Origin: Leptolinea tardivitalis
Lineage (GTDB): Bacteria; Chloroflexota; Anaerolineae; Anaerolineales; Anaerolineaceae
Reading direction: 5' to 3'
Length of the DNA stretch: 35,812 nucleotides
Assembly: GCF_001050275.1 (NCBI RefSeq)
Contig: NZ_BBYA01000006.1
Coordinates: 1-35,812 of the forward strand
Part shown: piece after piece, positions 1 through 7,201 of the stretch
How positions within the stretch are numbered: the first letter of the stretch is position 1
How the letters are laid out: each line of letters begins with the position of its first letter
Position numbers and translations under genes: made by a program
Notes under the pieces: generated by a model
Database searches by the model: none
What the model was told of the DNA's origin: nothing
What the model saw: the letters and a program-made list of their open reading frames with translations, nothing else

Positions 1-82
1 TTGCTTTTTCTGTTTTGTTCCCTTTTTGATAGCGGGGTCGGATGGTTTCTACTAATTCTCGCTTGCTTTGTTGACTCATCAT
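1..82 (-). CDS. Transposase/integrase N-terminus (partial)
   Basis: This frame opens at ATG 82 (a second in-frame ATG is at 79) and runs off the left edge, giving 27 complete codons identical to the right-hand copy. A purine-rich ribosome site (GAGGGAGC on the minus strand) lies just upstream. The residues SKRELVETIRPRY followed by a lysine-rich stretch resemble the N-termini of rve-type integrase/transposases, which often begin with a similar S-K-x-E-L...RPRY segment. That assignment is from memory of the family and is tentative. The catalytic domain is not in the window, so activity cannot be judged. Confidence 0.6.
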   Translation of the reverse strand, partial: MMSQQSKRELVETIRPRYQKGNKTEKA

Positions 83-116
83 AGCTCCCTCGGCAGCTCT
101 CTATTCTCTGCCCAAG

Positions 117-171
117 GTAACATCTATTGTGAGGCAACGTTTCTCCTAAAGTTACTTTTAATTTGAGGCAA
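117..171 (-). repeat. Two imperfect 21-bp direct repeats in IS end (left copy)
   Basis: On the minus strand, 171-151 and 137-117 both start with TTGCCTCA and end in TAC or AAC; 16 of 21 positions agree, with starts 34 bp apart. Tandem sites just inside an IS end are typical of transposase binding sites. The same pair occurs at 35640-35660 and 35674-35694. Confidence 0.55.
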
Positions 172-189
172 TGCGCAGATATAATATGC

Positions 190-219
190 CTGTCAAAATT
201 ATCAATTATGTAGTAAAAT
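190..219 (+). promoter_or_regulatory. Candidate promoter of rpsF operon
   Basis: CTGTCA at 190-195 (4 of 6 to the -35 consensus) and TAAAAT at 214-219 (5 of 6 to the -10) are separated by 18 bases, about 100 bases before rpsF. It starts only 15 bases from the IS boundary. A perfect TATAAT at 180-185 also exists but has no -35 at a suitable distance. Confidence 0.45.
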
Positions 220-254
220 AATTGTTCGATTGCAGCTCAACTCTGCATCTTTCC

Positions 255-288
255 GCTCTCAGGTTCACCTACGGTGTCTTCTGGGGGC
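255..288 (+). promoter_or_regulatory. rpsF leader hairpin, possible S6:S18 autoregulation site
   Basis: In the leader, bases 255-262 pair with 281-288 (8 pairs, two of them G-U). An inner stem CACC 266-269 / GGTG 273-276 closes a 3-base loop. A CCG sits at 253-255, at the base of the stem. In other bacteria the S6:S18 complex represses its own mRNA by binding a hairpin with an unpaired CCG. This structure is in the right place and roughly the right shape, but pairing is judged by eye and the CCG position does not exactly match a defined consensus. Confidence 0.4.
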
Positions 289-317
289 AATCCCGTGGAA
301 AGGAGGAATTCCTAGAA

Positions 318-602
318 ATGCGTAATTACGAGGTAGTCACCATCTTCCAGCCTGATCTGGATGAGGCCGCTTTATCTGCCGCCATCGAGAAAGTAAAAGG
401 TTGGATCACCGAATCTGGTGGATCAATCACCAAAGTAGATGTTTGGGGCAAACGCCGCATGGCCTACATGATCCGCAAAACCCGCGAAGGTCAGTATGCT
501 GTGATCTATGCCCAGATGGAACCCGCATTCACCAGCACATTGGAACGCAATTTACGGTTCCATGAACCGCTGATGCGCTTCCTGATCACACTGGTTGACT
601 GA
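318..602 (+). CDS. rpsF: 30S ribosomal protein S6
   Basis: This 94-residue protein starts MRNYEVVTIFQPDLDE and contains the S6 signature region around WGKRRMAYMIRKTREGQY. S6 binds 16S rRNA in the platform of the small subunit together with S18, which is encoded two genes downstream. The frame is open back to 222, but ATG 318 is chosen because AGGAGG at 301-306 lies 11 bases before it and the family starts with this motif. It is the first gene of an rpsF-ssb-rpsR operon with gaps of 41 and 12 bases. The usual rplI does not follow. Transcription probably starts from the promoter near 190-219, beside an IS end. Confidence 0.97.
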   Translation: MRNYEVVTIFQPDLDEAALSAAIEKVKGWITESGGSITKVDVWGKRRMAYMIRKTREGQYAVIYAQMEPAFTSTLERNLRFHEPLMRFLITLVD

Positions 603-643
603 AATACCTGATCTTTAATCAGGATAAATTGACGAGGAATGCC

Positions 644-1051
644 ATGAGTCGAGGTCTGAATAAAGTCATGATCATTGGTCATGTAGGCCGTGAACCGGAG
701 ATGCGATACACACCTTCCGGACGGCCTGTAACTACATTCACAGTTGCCACCAATCGATCCTGGAATAGTGCAGACGGCGAACATCATGCAGAAACAGAAT
801 GGTTCAATGTGGTCACCTGGGGAAGCCTGGCGGAAGTCTGCAAACAGTACTTAAACAAAGGGCTTCAGGTCTACATCGAAGGCCGCCTTCAATCCAGACG
901 TTGGGAAGACGCCGAAAATATCCGGCATACCAGTGTTGAAATTGTGGCCAGTGAAATGATGATTCTGGGTGAACGCAAAGAAACCTTCGGAACCAACATG
1001 AACGGCGAGTTCCTCGCCACAGATGAAATGGAAGATGAATTTCCATATTGA
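644..1051 (+). CDS. ssb: Single-stranded DNA-binding protein
   Basis: This is a 135-residue SSB with the typical opening SRGLNKVMIIGHVGREPEMRYTPSG, then WFNVVTWGSLAE and the YIEGRLQSRRWED strand of the OB fold (about residues 1-105). It coats single-stranded DNA in replication and repair. The tail is short: there is almost no glycine/glutamine linker, and the acidic tip reads EMEDEFPY, ending in Tyr where most SSBs end in Phe. ATG 644 is preferred over the upstream in-frame TTG 629 because GAGG at 634-637 precedes it at good spacing. It lies between rpsF and rpsR, a common arrangement that links SSB supply to ribosome synthesis. Confidence 0.96.
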   Translation: MSRGLNKVMIIGHVGREPEMRYTPSGRPVTTFTVATNRSWNSADGEHHAETEWFNVVTWGSLAEVCKQYLNKGLQVYIEGRLQSRRWEDAENIRHTSVEIVASEMMILGERKETFGTNMNGEFLATDEMEDEFPY

Positions 1052-1063
1052 TGGAGTATAACA

Positions 1064-1348
1064 ATGGCTGAAGAACTATCTGTAGAAAACGAGCAGTCTT
1101 CCGGTGGTTACGGTGGACGTCGTTATGTAGCCCGGCCAAAAATTTGTCAGTTTTGCGCCGATAAAAATATCAAAATTGATTACAAATCCAGCGACATGAT
1201 GCGCCGGTTTGTCACCGAAGAAGGCAAAATCCGCCCTCGTCGCCAGACAGGCACCTGTGCCCGCCATCAGCGCGAACTGGCCAGCGCTGTAAAACGCGCA
1301 CGCCATATCGCTCTGTTGCCTTTCGTAAGCGAACGCCCCACCGACTAA
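1064..1348 (+). CDS. rpsR: 30S ribosomal protein S18
   Basis: This 94-residue protein has the S18 core: [16 protein letters not shown], then [19 protein letters not shown] and a basic C-terminal helix ending [10 protein letters not shown]18 forms a heterodimer with S6 on the 16S rRNA platform. The N-terminal 20 residues are acidic and glycine-rich and not part of the conserved fold. The pair CQFC plus a later Cys in GTCARHQ resembles the zinc-ligand (C+) version of S18. The start ATG 1064 follows GGAG at 1053-1056. The gene ends the operon, 25 bases before a strong intrinsic terminator. Confidence 0.96.
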   Translation: MAEELSVENEQSSGGYGGRRYVARPKICQFCADKNIKIDYKSSDMMRRFVTEEGKIRPRRQTGTCARHQRELASAVKRARHIALLPFVSERPTD

Positions 1349-1373
1349 CGCCTTTTTCCATAAAGCTTATGAA

Positions 1374-1412
1374 GGGGCACAGGATACCTATGCCTGTGCC
1401 CCAAGGTTTTTA
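1374..1412 (+). terminator. Intrinsic terminator after rpsR
   Basis: GGGGCACAGG at 1374-1383 pairs perfectly with CCTGTGCCCC at 1393-1402 (10 GC-rich pairs, 9-base loop), followed by AAGG and a T-run at 1407-1411. It separates the ribosomal operon from the foldase gene 16 bases later, so the foldase needs read-through or a promoter inside this short gap. Confidence 0.85.
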
Positions 1413-1427
1413 ATATTGAGGTCTCCT

Positions 1428-2714
1428 ATGACGGAAGAAGAATCAAAAAAAGTCGTTTCAAAAAAGCATCTTGCACGTTTGGAACGTGAAAAGATTCAAC
1501 GCAAATACCTGATCACCGGCGTGACGGTTGCTCTGCTTCTGGTGGTTGGACTGATCATTTATGGGATCCTTGACCAGACCTTTTTCCAGAAACAAAAGAC
1601 AGTTGCTACTGTGGGTAATGACAAAATTACCCAGGGTGAATTCCAGGGTCGGGTTCGTTATGCCCGCTGGCAGTTGATCCAACAGTACAACCGAACCATG
1701 CAGATGGCTGAAATGTTCGGTGGTTTATCAAGTGGAAATGGCAGCTATTTCCAGAATTCATTAAATCAGATCCAATCTCAATTGGATAATCCCACGAACC
1801 TGGGCGAGAGTGTTCTGGCTGCCATCATTGATGAACGTGTCGTGGAACAGGAAGCCGCCAAACAGGGTATCACTGTGACGGATAAAGAAGTGGAAGATGC
1901 CATTCAACAAGCCTTTGGTTTCTACGCTAATGGCACCCCCACTCCCGCCGCAACCCGTGCCATGGCTCCAACATCCACATTATCTGCAGCACAGCTGGCT
2001 ATCATTACCATCACACCGACAGCCACGATGTCCCCCACGGCAACCGAAGTTCCCACAGAGACTCCCGCAGCAGTGTCTCCCACTCCAACCGTTGAAAGTA
2101 CACCGCTGCCCACTTCAACTCCATACACCATTGATGGATTCAAGAAACAATATCAAGATTTCTTGACTGGTATGAAAGCGGTTGATTTCCCTGAATCCGA
2201 ATTCCGTGATGCCTTCCGCATCAGCTTGCTTCGCAAGAAGCTATCTGAAAAGATCACAGCTGATGTTGCAGCAAAAGAAGATCAGGTTTGGGCTCGCCAT
2301 ATTCTGGTTAGCGATGAACAGGCGGCTAAAGATGTTCTGGCTCGTTTACAGAAGGGTGAAAATTGGGCTTCTATTGCAGCCGAGGTTTCAAAAGATACCA
2401 GTAACAAAGATACCGGTGGAGACCTCGGATGGTTTGGCAAAGAGAAAATGGTCAAAGAATTCTCTGATGCAGCATTTGCCATGAAGATCGGTGAAATCAG
2501 CCAACCGGTGAAGTCATCCTTTGGTTATCACATCATCCAGGTTCTTGGTCACGAAGAACGTGAGTTGACGAGTGCTGAACTGGCGGATAAACAAAACACC
2601 GCATTTGAAGAATGGTTGACAAAGGTGCAGGCAGAAATCGGTGTCAAAAAGAACGATATCACTGGCATTGTTCCCACTGAGCCGTCCCTCACACAGACCG
2701 CTTCTGCTCAGTAA
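1428..2714 (+). CDS. Membrane-anchored PrsA/SurA-like foldase (parvulin PPIase)
   Basis: The 428-residue product has a basic cytoplasmic N-terminus, one membrane segment (about residues 29-50), a SurA_N-like helical region, a parvulin rotamase domain at about 284-376 (start VWARHILV, then GGDLGWFGKEKMV and the end SFGYHIIQVL), and a tail rich in Ser, Thr and Ala. It probably helps fold exported proteins on the outer face of the membrane. A linker of about 65 residues (169-235) made almost only of Thr, Pro, Ser and Ala interrupts the chaperone part; such linkers are frequent in Chloroflexota surface proteins. There is no lipobox cysteine, so anchoring is by the transmembrane helix. ATG 1428 is chosen over the open frame from 1416 because of GAGG at 1418-1421. 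Confidence 0.88.
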   Translation: MTEEESKKVVSKKHLARLEREKIQRKYLITGVTVALLLVVGLIIYGILDQTFFQKQKTVATVGNDKITQGEFQGRVRYARWQLIQQYNRTMQMAEMFGGLSSGNGSYFQNSLNQIQSQLDNPTNLGESVLAAIIDERVVEQEAAKQGITVTDKEVEDAIQQAFGFYANGTPTPAATRAMAPTSTLSAAQLAIITITPTATMSPTATEVPTETPAAVSPTPTVESTPLPTSTPYTIDGFKKQYQDFLTGMKAVDFPESEFRDAFRISLLRKKLSEKITADVAAKEDQVWARHILVSDEQAAKDVLARLQKGENWASIAAEVSKDTSNKDTGGDLGWFGKEKMVKEFSDAAFAMKIGEISQPVKSSFGYHIIQVLGHEERELTSAELADKQNTAFEEWLTKVQAEIGVKKNDITGIVPTEPSLTQTASAQ

Positions 2715-2731
2715 TGTTTTGACCAATTCAC

Positions 2732-2763
2732 AAAAAAACCGCCGGAAATCCGGCGGTTTTTTT
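2732..2763. terminator. Bidirectional terminator between foldase gene and smc
   Basis: CCGCCGG at 2739-2745 pairs with CCGGCGG at 2750-2756 around a 4-base loop. Seven A residues precede and seven T residues follow, so the hairpin has a U-tract on both strands. It serves the convergent ends of the foldase gene (+) and smc (-). Confidence 0.9.
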
Positions 2764-2765
2764 AT

Positions 2766-5700
2766 CTATTTCATCATGTCTAGCGGGATATCATCAAGCT
2801 TCAAACTGATCACCTGACTGGCAGAATCTCGTCCCATGGTAATGCCATAAATCACATCTGCTGCCTGTACGGTATTACGGTTATGGGTGATCACAAGGAA
2901 CTGTGTCTGGTTGGCCAGTTCCCGCAAAAGGTCGCGGTAACGTCCAACATTGGCTTCATCCAGCATGGCATCAACTTCATCCAAAACACAGAATGGAGTC
3001 GGTGATACTTTTAACAATGAAAAAACCAGCGCTACTGCCGTCAGACTGCGCTCTCCACCCGATAGCAGTGACAATCCCTGTTCTCTTCGTCCTGGCAGAC
3101 GGGCTTCAATATCGATACCTGTTTCAGTGAAATTTGTTTCATCAGTCAGGATCAGTTTCGCGCTCCCACCGCCAAACAGCCGGGTGAACATCCTTTCAAA
3201 TTCAACAGCCACTTTTTGGAAGGTTTGTTTAAAATCCCGTTCCATCACCTCATCCAGCTCCTGGATGATCTTGCAAAGGTCTTCGTCAGCTTTTTTCAGG
3301 TCATCTACCTGGGTTTTCAGGTATTCATAACGTTCAACCACCGATTGATATTCTGCCTGGGCTTCAGGGTTGACGGCTCCCATGCGCCTTAGATGAGCTT
3401 TTTGCCGATTGATGCTTTCTTCCATTTCGGGTGGAATTTCGGTGATATTTGGCAGTTGTTCCACCCACCCATCCAATGGTAGTGGTGATTGTGCAGCCGT
3501 GTCTTCCGAATATTCCAGAATGACCAGCCCCATGTCTTCTTCAATTTTTTTCCGCAGGTTGTCCACGGCGTCTTTACTGCGGGCGTATTCGAGTTTGGCC
3601 TGAGCAACAGAACGCTCAGCCGTCGTTACCTTTTGTTGTGCAGCAATCAGGTCAGTCTGCAGATCATTGTATTCACGATCCAACCGGGCCAGATCTTTTT
3701 CAGCCGGGGAAATTTTCTCATCCAGCAGGTCTGTCTGTTTGTTAATTTCATCAATCGCTTCGCTTTGGCGACCAATCTCAAAATCGATTTGAGTTCGCTC
3801 ATCCATCAAACTCTTTATCTGGGTTTTCAGATCTTCTACCTGTTGCGTGGTCCTGTCAATAGTCGCGCGTTGATCGGCCAACCTTCGTTCGGCTTCCTGC
3901 CTGGCTTTCCGCGATACAGCCACTGTGGTATTCCAGTGGAAAACCTGGCTCTGGATTTCATCCAGGCTGAGTTTTGCCAATGCAATATTCTTTTCCTTTA
4001 ATTGCGCCGTGATTTCCTGGATGGATTTCTGGTTCGCGGCGATTGCATCATCCAGCTTTAAGACCTCATCATTGGCAGATTCGATTTGTTTTTTCTGCTG
4101 TTCGATCTGTTGTTTTTTCCAGTTAACCTGTTGATTGAGTTGATTGAGGTCTAAAACCACCTTCTGTGCTTTTTGTTCCAATCGGCGGGCAATTTCTTCT
4201 ACCTGCTGGCGGGATTTTTGCAGCCGGGTTTCTTCTTCATGCAGGGCTTTCAGATCCCCATCAATTCTGGAAATTTCTTCATCAATTGTATTCAGGTCTT
4301 CTTCAACCTGGGCAATGACCGTCTCCAATTCTTTTCTTTCACGGGGGCGGCTGATCATACTGCCGCGACCTTCACGACCGGCTATGACAGCTCCATTACT
4401 TAAAAACACCTCACCATTGAGTGTAACCGCACGGGCAGAATTTCCCTTGCTGCGGGCAATCCTGCGGGCTACATCCCGGTCTTTCACTACCCAGGCATTC
4501 CCAAGAGCAGCCTGTATTACTTTTTTCAATTCGGCAGGAGCTTTCACCAAATCACTGGCGAGCCCGATCACGCCCTCTTTGGAAGAAAGTGTACTCTTCG
4601 GCTGTGAATCTACCAGTGCCGAAACAGGCAACAATGCAGCCCGTCCCTGATCACTGGTTCCCAGCCAGCTGACCGCCTGGTCTTCGTCGGTATCATCTGC
4701 CAGATAAATGGCATCGAGAAATTCTCCCAGTACCGCCGCGATAGCCTGTTCATATTCTTTTGGCACTTCCAGCAGACTGGTCAATGCCGAATATTTACCT
4801 TTGAGATGGCCGTTTCTGGCTTGCTGTAAAACAGCCTTGGCGCCGCCTGCCAAACCGCTGAAGGCATTCTCTGCTTCAATTAATGCTTTCAACTGTCCAT
4901 TTAATTGCGCACGGCGGCTTTCTACCTTATTTAATGCTTCCTGTTTTTCACGCCGGGAAGCCTCATATTCTGTGATTTTCTTCCGAGTAGCAGTTACCTG
5001 TTCGTTCAAACTTTGAAGATCATCTTCTGCTTTTTCGCGCTCAAGCCGGGTCGTTTTTTCAGCCTGCTTCAATTCTTCCAGCTTTTTCTCTTCATCAGTG
5101 ATACCAGATTCAAAACCACTCAAACTGGTTTTCAGCGATTCTGTGCGTGAAATAATCTCATTCCGGTGAGCCTGAAGCTTGACATTCGTCGTTTCAATTT
5201 CCACCATTTTTCGGCGAGTGACACGAACCTCTTCTTCGCATTTCTGACGTTCACCCTGCAATTTTTCCAGTTGACTGGTCACCTGTTCAGATTGAGACTG
5301 GGCATCATCCAGTTCCATCTGAAGCCGTTCCACTTCATCCGTCATTTCTTGAAGACTGCGTCGGCGGGAAGCAATTTCTTCCTCCCGTTTCGCCAGATCA
5401 TTTTGAAGAGAAAGCTCCCTTTCCATCAGGGAGCGTTTCCGCTCCTGTTTAACGGCAACTTCCCGCAGTAAACCTTCTTCTTTACTGTGCAGGGCGGCCA
5501 GCTGACTGTGCCAGTCAGACAGCTGCCGGCGGACATCCGTTAGTCGTTGTTTCTTTTGATTCAATACGATATCAAATTCATTCAGAGTGTCACGGTTCTT
5601 CTCCAAATTGGCTTCATAGGACCGTAACACATCGTGGTCTCTGCGTACACTTTTTTGCGTCAGATTCCAGTGATATCCGTACCAATCTCTCAAAAGCAGG

Positions 5701-6374
5701 CGCAGATCGTCTTTAATTTGTTCATATTCCAATGCACGGCGGGCTTGCCGTTCCAGTGAAGCCAATCTCGGCTCTAGTTCACTGACAATATCTTGCACGC
5801 GCACAAGATTACGGCGTGTCGCTTCCAATCTCGATAAGGCTTCTTCCCGTCTGCCCCTATAAAGCCCTATACCCGCAGCTTCTTCAAAAAATCGGCGGCG
5901 TTCTTCTGGCTTTAAGGACAGGGCTGCATCCACCAGGCCCTGACCTATGATCGTATACGTGCGTTCAGCCAGACCGGATAATGCCAGTAATTCTGATATT
6001 TCCTTTAATCGTACTTTCTGGCCATTTAACAAATATTCATTTTGACCGTCTCGATACGCCCGGCGGGTTATGGATACTTCTGAATAATCAATCGGAAGCC
6101 AGCCGTCTTCATTGTTGAATGTAATTGTGGCAGATGCCATACCGGCACGGGAACGCTGTTCCGAACCGGAAAAGATCATATCCTCTGTTTTCCGTCCGCG
6201 CAACAGGCTGAATGCCTGTTCTCCCAGAACCCAGCGTAAAGAGTCGGCAATATTGGATTTCCCGGAACCATTCGGACCAACAATGGCGGTCACAACACCG
6301 GGGAATTCGAAAAGAACCTGGCTCGCAAAGGTCTTATACCCGTGCAATTCCAGTGATTTCAGTCGTGGTGGCAT
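2766..6374 (-). CDS. smc: Chromosome segregation ATPase SMC
   Basis: This is a full-length SMC of 1202 residues. The N-terminal head carries Walker A GPNGSGKSN at 33-41 and the conserved opening LKSLELHGYKTFA. Long coiled coils flank a hinge at about 505-665 with the glycine-rich start GLAGGAKAVLQQ. The C-terminal head has the ABC signature LSGGERSL near 1105 and Walker B with D-loop CVLDEVDAMLDEAN near 1130. SMC folds and separates chromosomes with ScpA and ScpB; scpA lies about 2 kb away on the other strand. ATG 6374 starts 9 bases after the rnc stop, so rnc and smc are co-transcribed, an order also seen in Firmicutes. There is no strong ribosome site, which suggests coupling to rnc translation. 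Confidence 0.97.
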   Translation of the reverse strand: MPPRLKSLELHGYKTFASQVLFEFPGVVTAIVGPNGSGKSNIADSLRWVLGEQAFSLLRGRKTEDMIFSGSEQRSRAGMASATITFNNEDGWLPIDYSEVSITRRAYRDGQNEYLLNGQKVRLKEISELLALSGLAERTYTIIGQGLVDAALSLKPEERRRFFEEAAGIGLYRGRREEALSRLEATRRNLVRVQDIVSELEPRLASLERQARRALEYEQIKDDLRLLLRDWYGYHWNLTQKSVRRDHDVLRSYEANLEKNRDTLNEFDIVLNQKKQRLTDVRRQLSDWHSQLAALHSKEEGLLREVAVKQERKRSLMERELSLQNDLAKREEEIASRRRSLQEMTDEVERLQMELDDAQSQSEQVTSQLEKLQGERQKCEEEVRVTRRKMVEIETTNVKLQAHRNEIISRTESLKTSLSGFESGITDEEKKLEELKQAEKTTRLEREKAEDDLQSLNEQVTATRKKITEYEASRREKQEALNKVESRRAQLNGQLKALIEAENAFSGLAGGAKAVLQQARNGHLKGKYSALTSLLEVPKEYEQAIAAVLGEFLDAIYLADDTDEDQAVSWLGTSDQGRAALLPVSALVDSQPKSTLSSKEGVIGLASDLVKAPAELKKVIQAALGNAWVVKDRDVARRIARSKGNSARAVTLNGEVFLSNGAVIAGREGRGSMISRPRERKELETVIAQVEEDLNTIDEEISRIDGDLKALHEEETRLQKSRQQVEEIARRLEQKAQKVVLDLNQLNQQVNWKKQQIEQQKKQIESANDEVLKLDDAIAANQKSIQEITAQLKEKNIALAKLSLDEIQSQVFHWNTTVAVSRKARQEAERRLADQRATIDRTTQQVEDLKTQIKSLMDERTQIDFEIGRQSEAIDEINKQTDLLDEKISPAEKDLARLDREYNDLQTDLIAAQQKVTTAERSVAQAKLEYARSKDAVDNLRKKIEEDMGLVILEYSEDTAAQSPLPLDGWVEQLPNITEIPPEMEESINRQKAHLRRMGAVNPEAQAEYQSVVERYEYLKTQVDDLKKADEDLCKIIQELDEVMERDFKQTFQKVAVEFERMFTRLFGGGSAKLILTDETNFTETGIDIEARLPGRREQGLSLLSGGERSLTAVALVFSLLKVSPTPFCVLDEVDAMLDEANVGRYRDLLRELANQTQFLVITHNRNTVQAADVIYGITMGRDSASQVISLKLDDIPLDMMK

Positions 6375-6383
6375 GGATCACTG

Positions 6384-7124
6384 TTACCCTTCATTAATTT
6401 GAATTCTATCTACCAGTCCAATTTGACCAAGAGCTTTCGAGGCAGCCGCCTTGGCAGCAGCCTGTTTACTATGTCCGGTTCCTGAACCATAGATTTCCCC
6501 ATTGACAATGACATCGACTTCAAAGATTTTGGAATGATCCGGTCCGCTTGAGTTACGGGTCACATAGATCGGAGCCTGGAATCCCTGTGATTGAGCCCAT
6601 TCCTGAAACAGACTCTTGGGGTCTTCATTCTTATGATGGATCAATATATCTTCTGATGCGGTTTCCAGGAGTGTGGCAGTGAATGTTTTTACAGCTTCAA
6701 TACCGCAATCAAGGTATAACGCGCCTATTATGGCTTCAAATGTATCGCATAACAAGGCATCCCGGTCACGTCCACCTCCCTGAGCTTCTCCCCGCCCTAA
6801 ACGCATGGCATTTCCCAGGTGTAATTGACGGGCAAATTCAGCAAACCGTTCGGTATGTACCAGCGCTGACCGCATACGGGTTAGATCACCTTCTGCCATT
6901 TCTGGATATCGATTGTAAAGCCAGGCACCAACAATGAAATCCATCACAGCATCACCCAGGAATTCAAGCCTTTCATTATCTTCCAGGGCATCGCTATGTT
7001 CATTCAAATATGACCTGTGAGTCAAAGCCCGGCTTAGCAGCAACCAGTTCTTAAATGGCAGGTTCAGCCGTCTGGATAATTCTTCCGGTGATTCTTGTAT
7101 GTTCGGGTATACCGCGTTATCCAA
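6384..7124 (-). CDS. rnc: Ribonuclease III
   Basis: The catalytic domain contains the signature NERLEFLGDAVMDF with the acidic metal ligands, and DTFEAIIGALYLD supplies the second acidic pair. A double-stranded RNA-binding domain follows (from DPKSLFQEWAQ to the KQAAAKAAASKAL helix). RNase III processes rRNA precursors and cuts double-stranded RNA. The frame is open to a GTG at 7157, but that codon has no clear ribosome site. TTG 7124 is preceded by GGGAGG (7135-7130) at 5 bases, so I take it as the start, giving 246 residues. The longer form would have 257. It lies between thrC and smc in one operon. Confidence 0.95.
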   Translation of the reverse strand: MDNAVYPNIQESPEELSRRLNLPFKNWLLLSRALTHRSYLNEHSDALEDNERLEFLGDAVMDFIVGAWLYNRYPEMAEGDLTRMRSALVHTERFAEFARQLHLGNAMRLGRGEAQGGGRDRDALLCDTFEAIIGALYLDCGIEAVKTFTATLLETASEDILIHHKNEDPKSLFQEWAQSQGFQAPIYVTRNSSGPDHSKIFEVDVIVNGEIYGSGTGHSKQAAAKAAASKALGQIGLVDRIQINEG

Positions 7125-7201
7125 ATCATCCTCCCGAACTAAAGGAGCGCAAGCCACCTCACTTGAATACGTCAGGTAGATTGCGGCCCATCAGTTCTTA
7201 A

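Larger units (their letters stand above)
1..175 (-). mobile_element. Left IS copy, 5' end only (cut by window edge)
   Basis: Bases 1-175 are the exact reverse complement of 35636-35810 (position p pairs with 35811-p). The match stops sharply at 175/35636, so the element boundary is at or within a few bases of there. The segment holds an IS end, a non-coding leader with two direct repeats, and the first codons of a transposase reading left out of the window. The rest of the element is outside, so the family, the other terminal inverted repeat and any target duplication cannot be seen. Confidence 0.8.

Noticed and set aside
180-185. Perfect TATAAT beside the left IS boundary, as an IS-host hybrid promoter for rpsF
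   Set aside because: No acceptable -35 box lies 15-19 bases upstream within the IS end, and TG is not in place for an extended -10. The pair at 190-219 fits better.
1897-2166. Pro/Gln-rich plus-strand frame inside the foldase gene
   Set aside because: It is the shifted reading of the Thr/Pro linker and has no independent start signal.
3489-4650. Long plus-strand open frames opposite smc
   Set aside because: They lie fully inside smc on the other strand, have low-complexity translations without family motifs and lack ribosome sites; they are shadows of coiled-coil codons.
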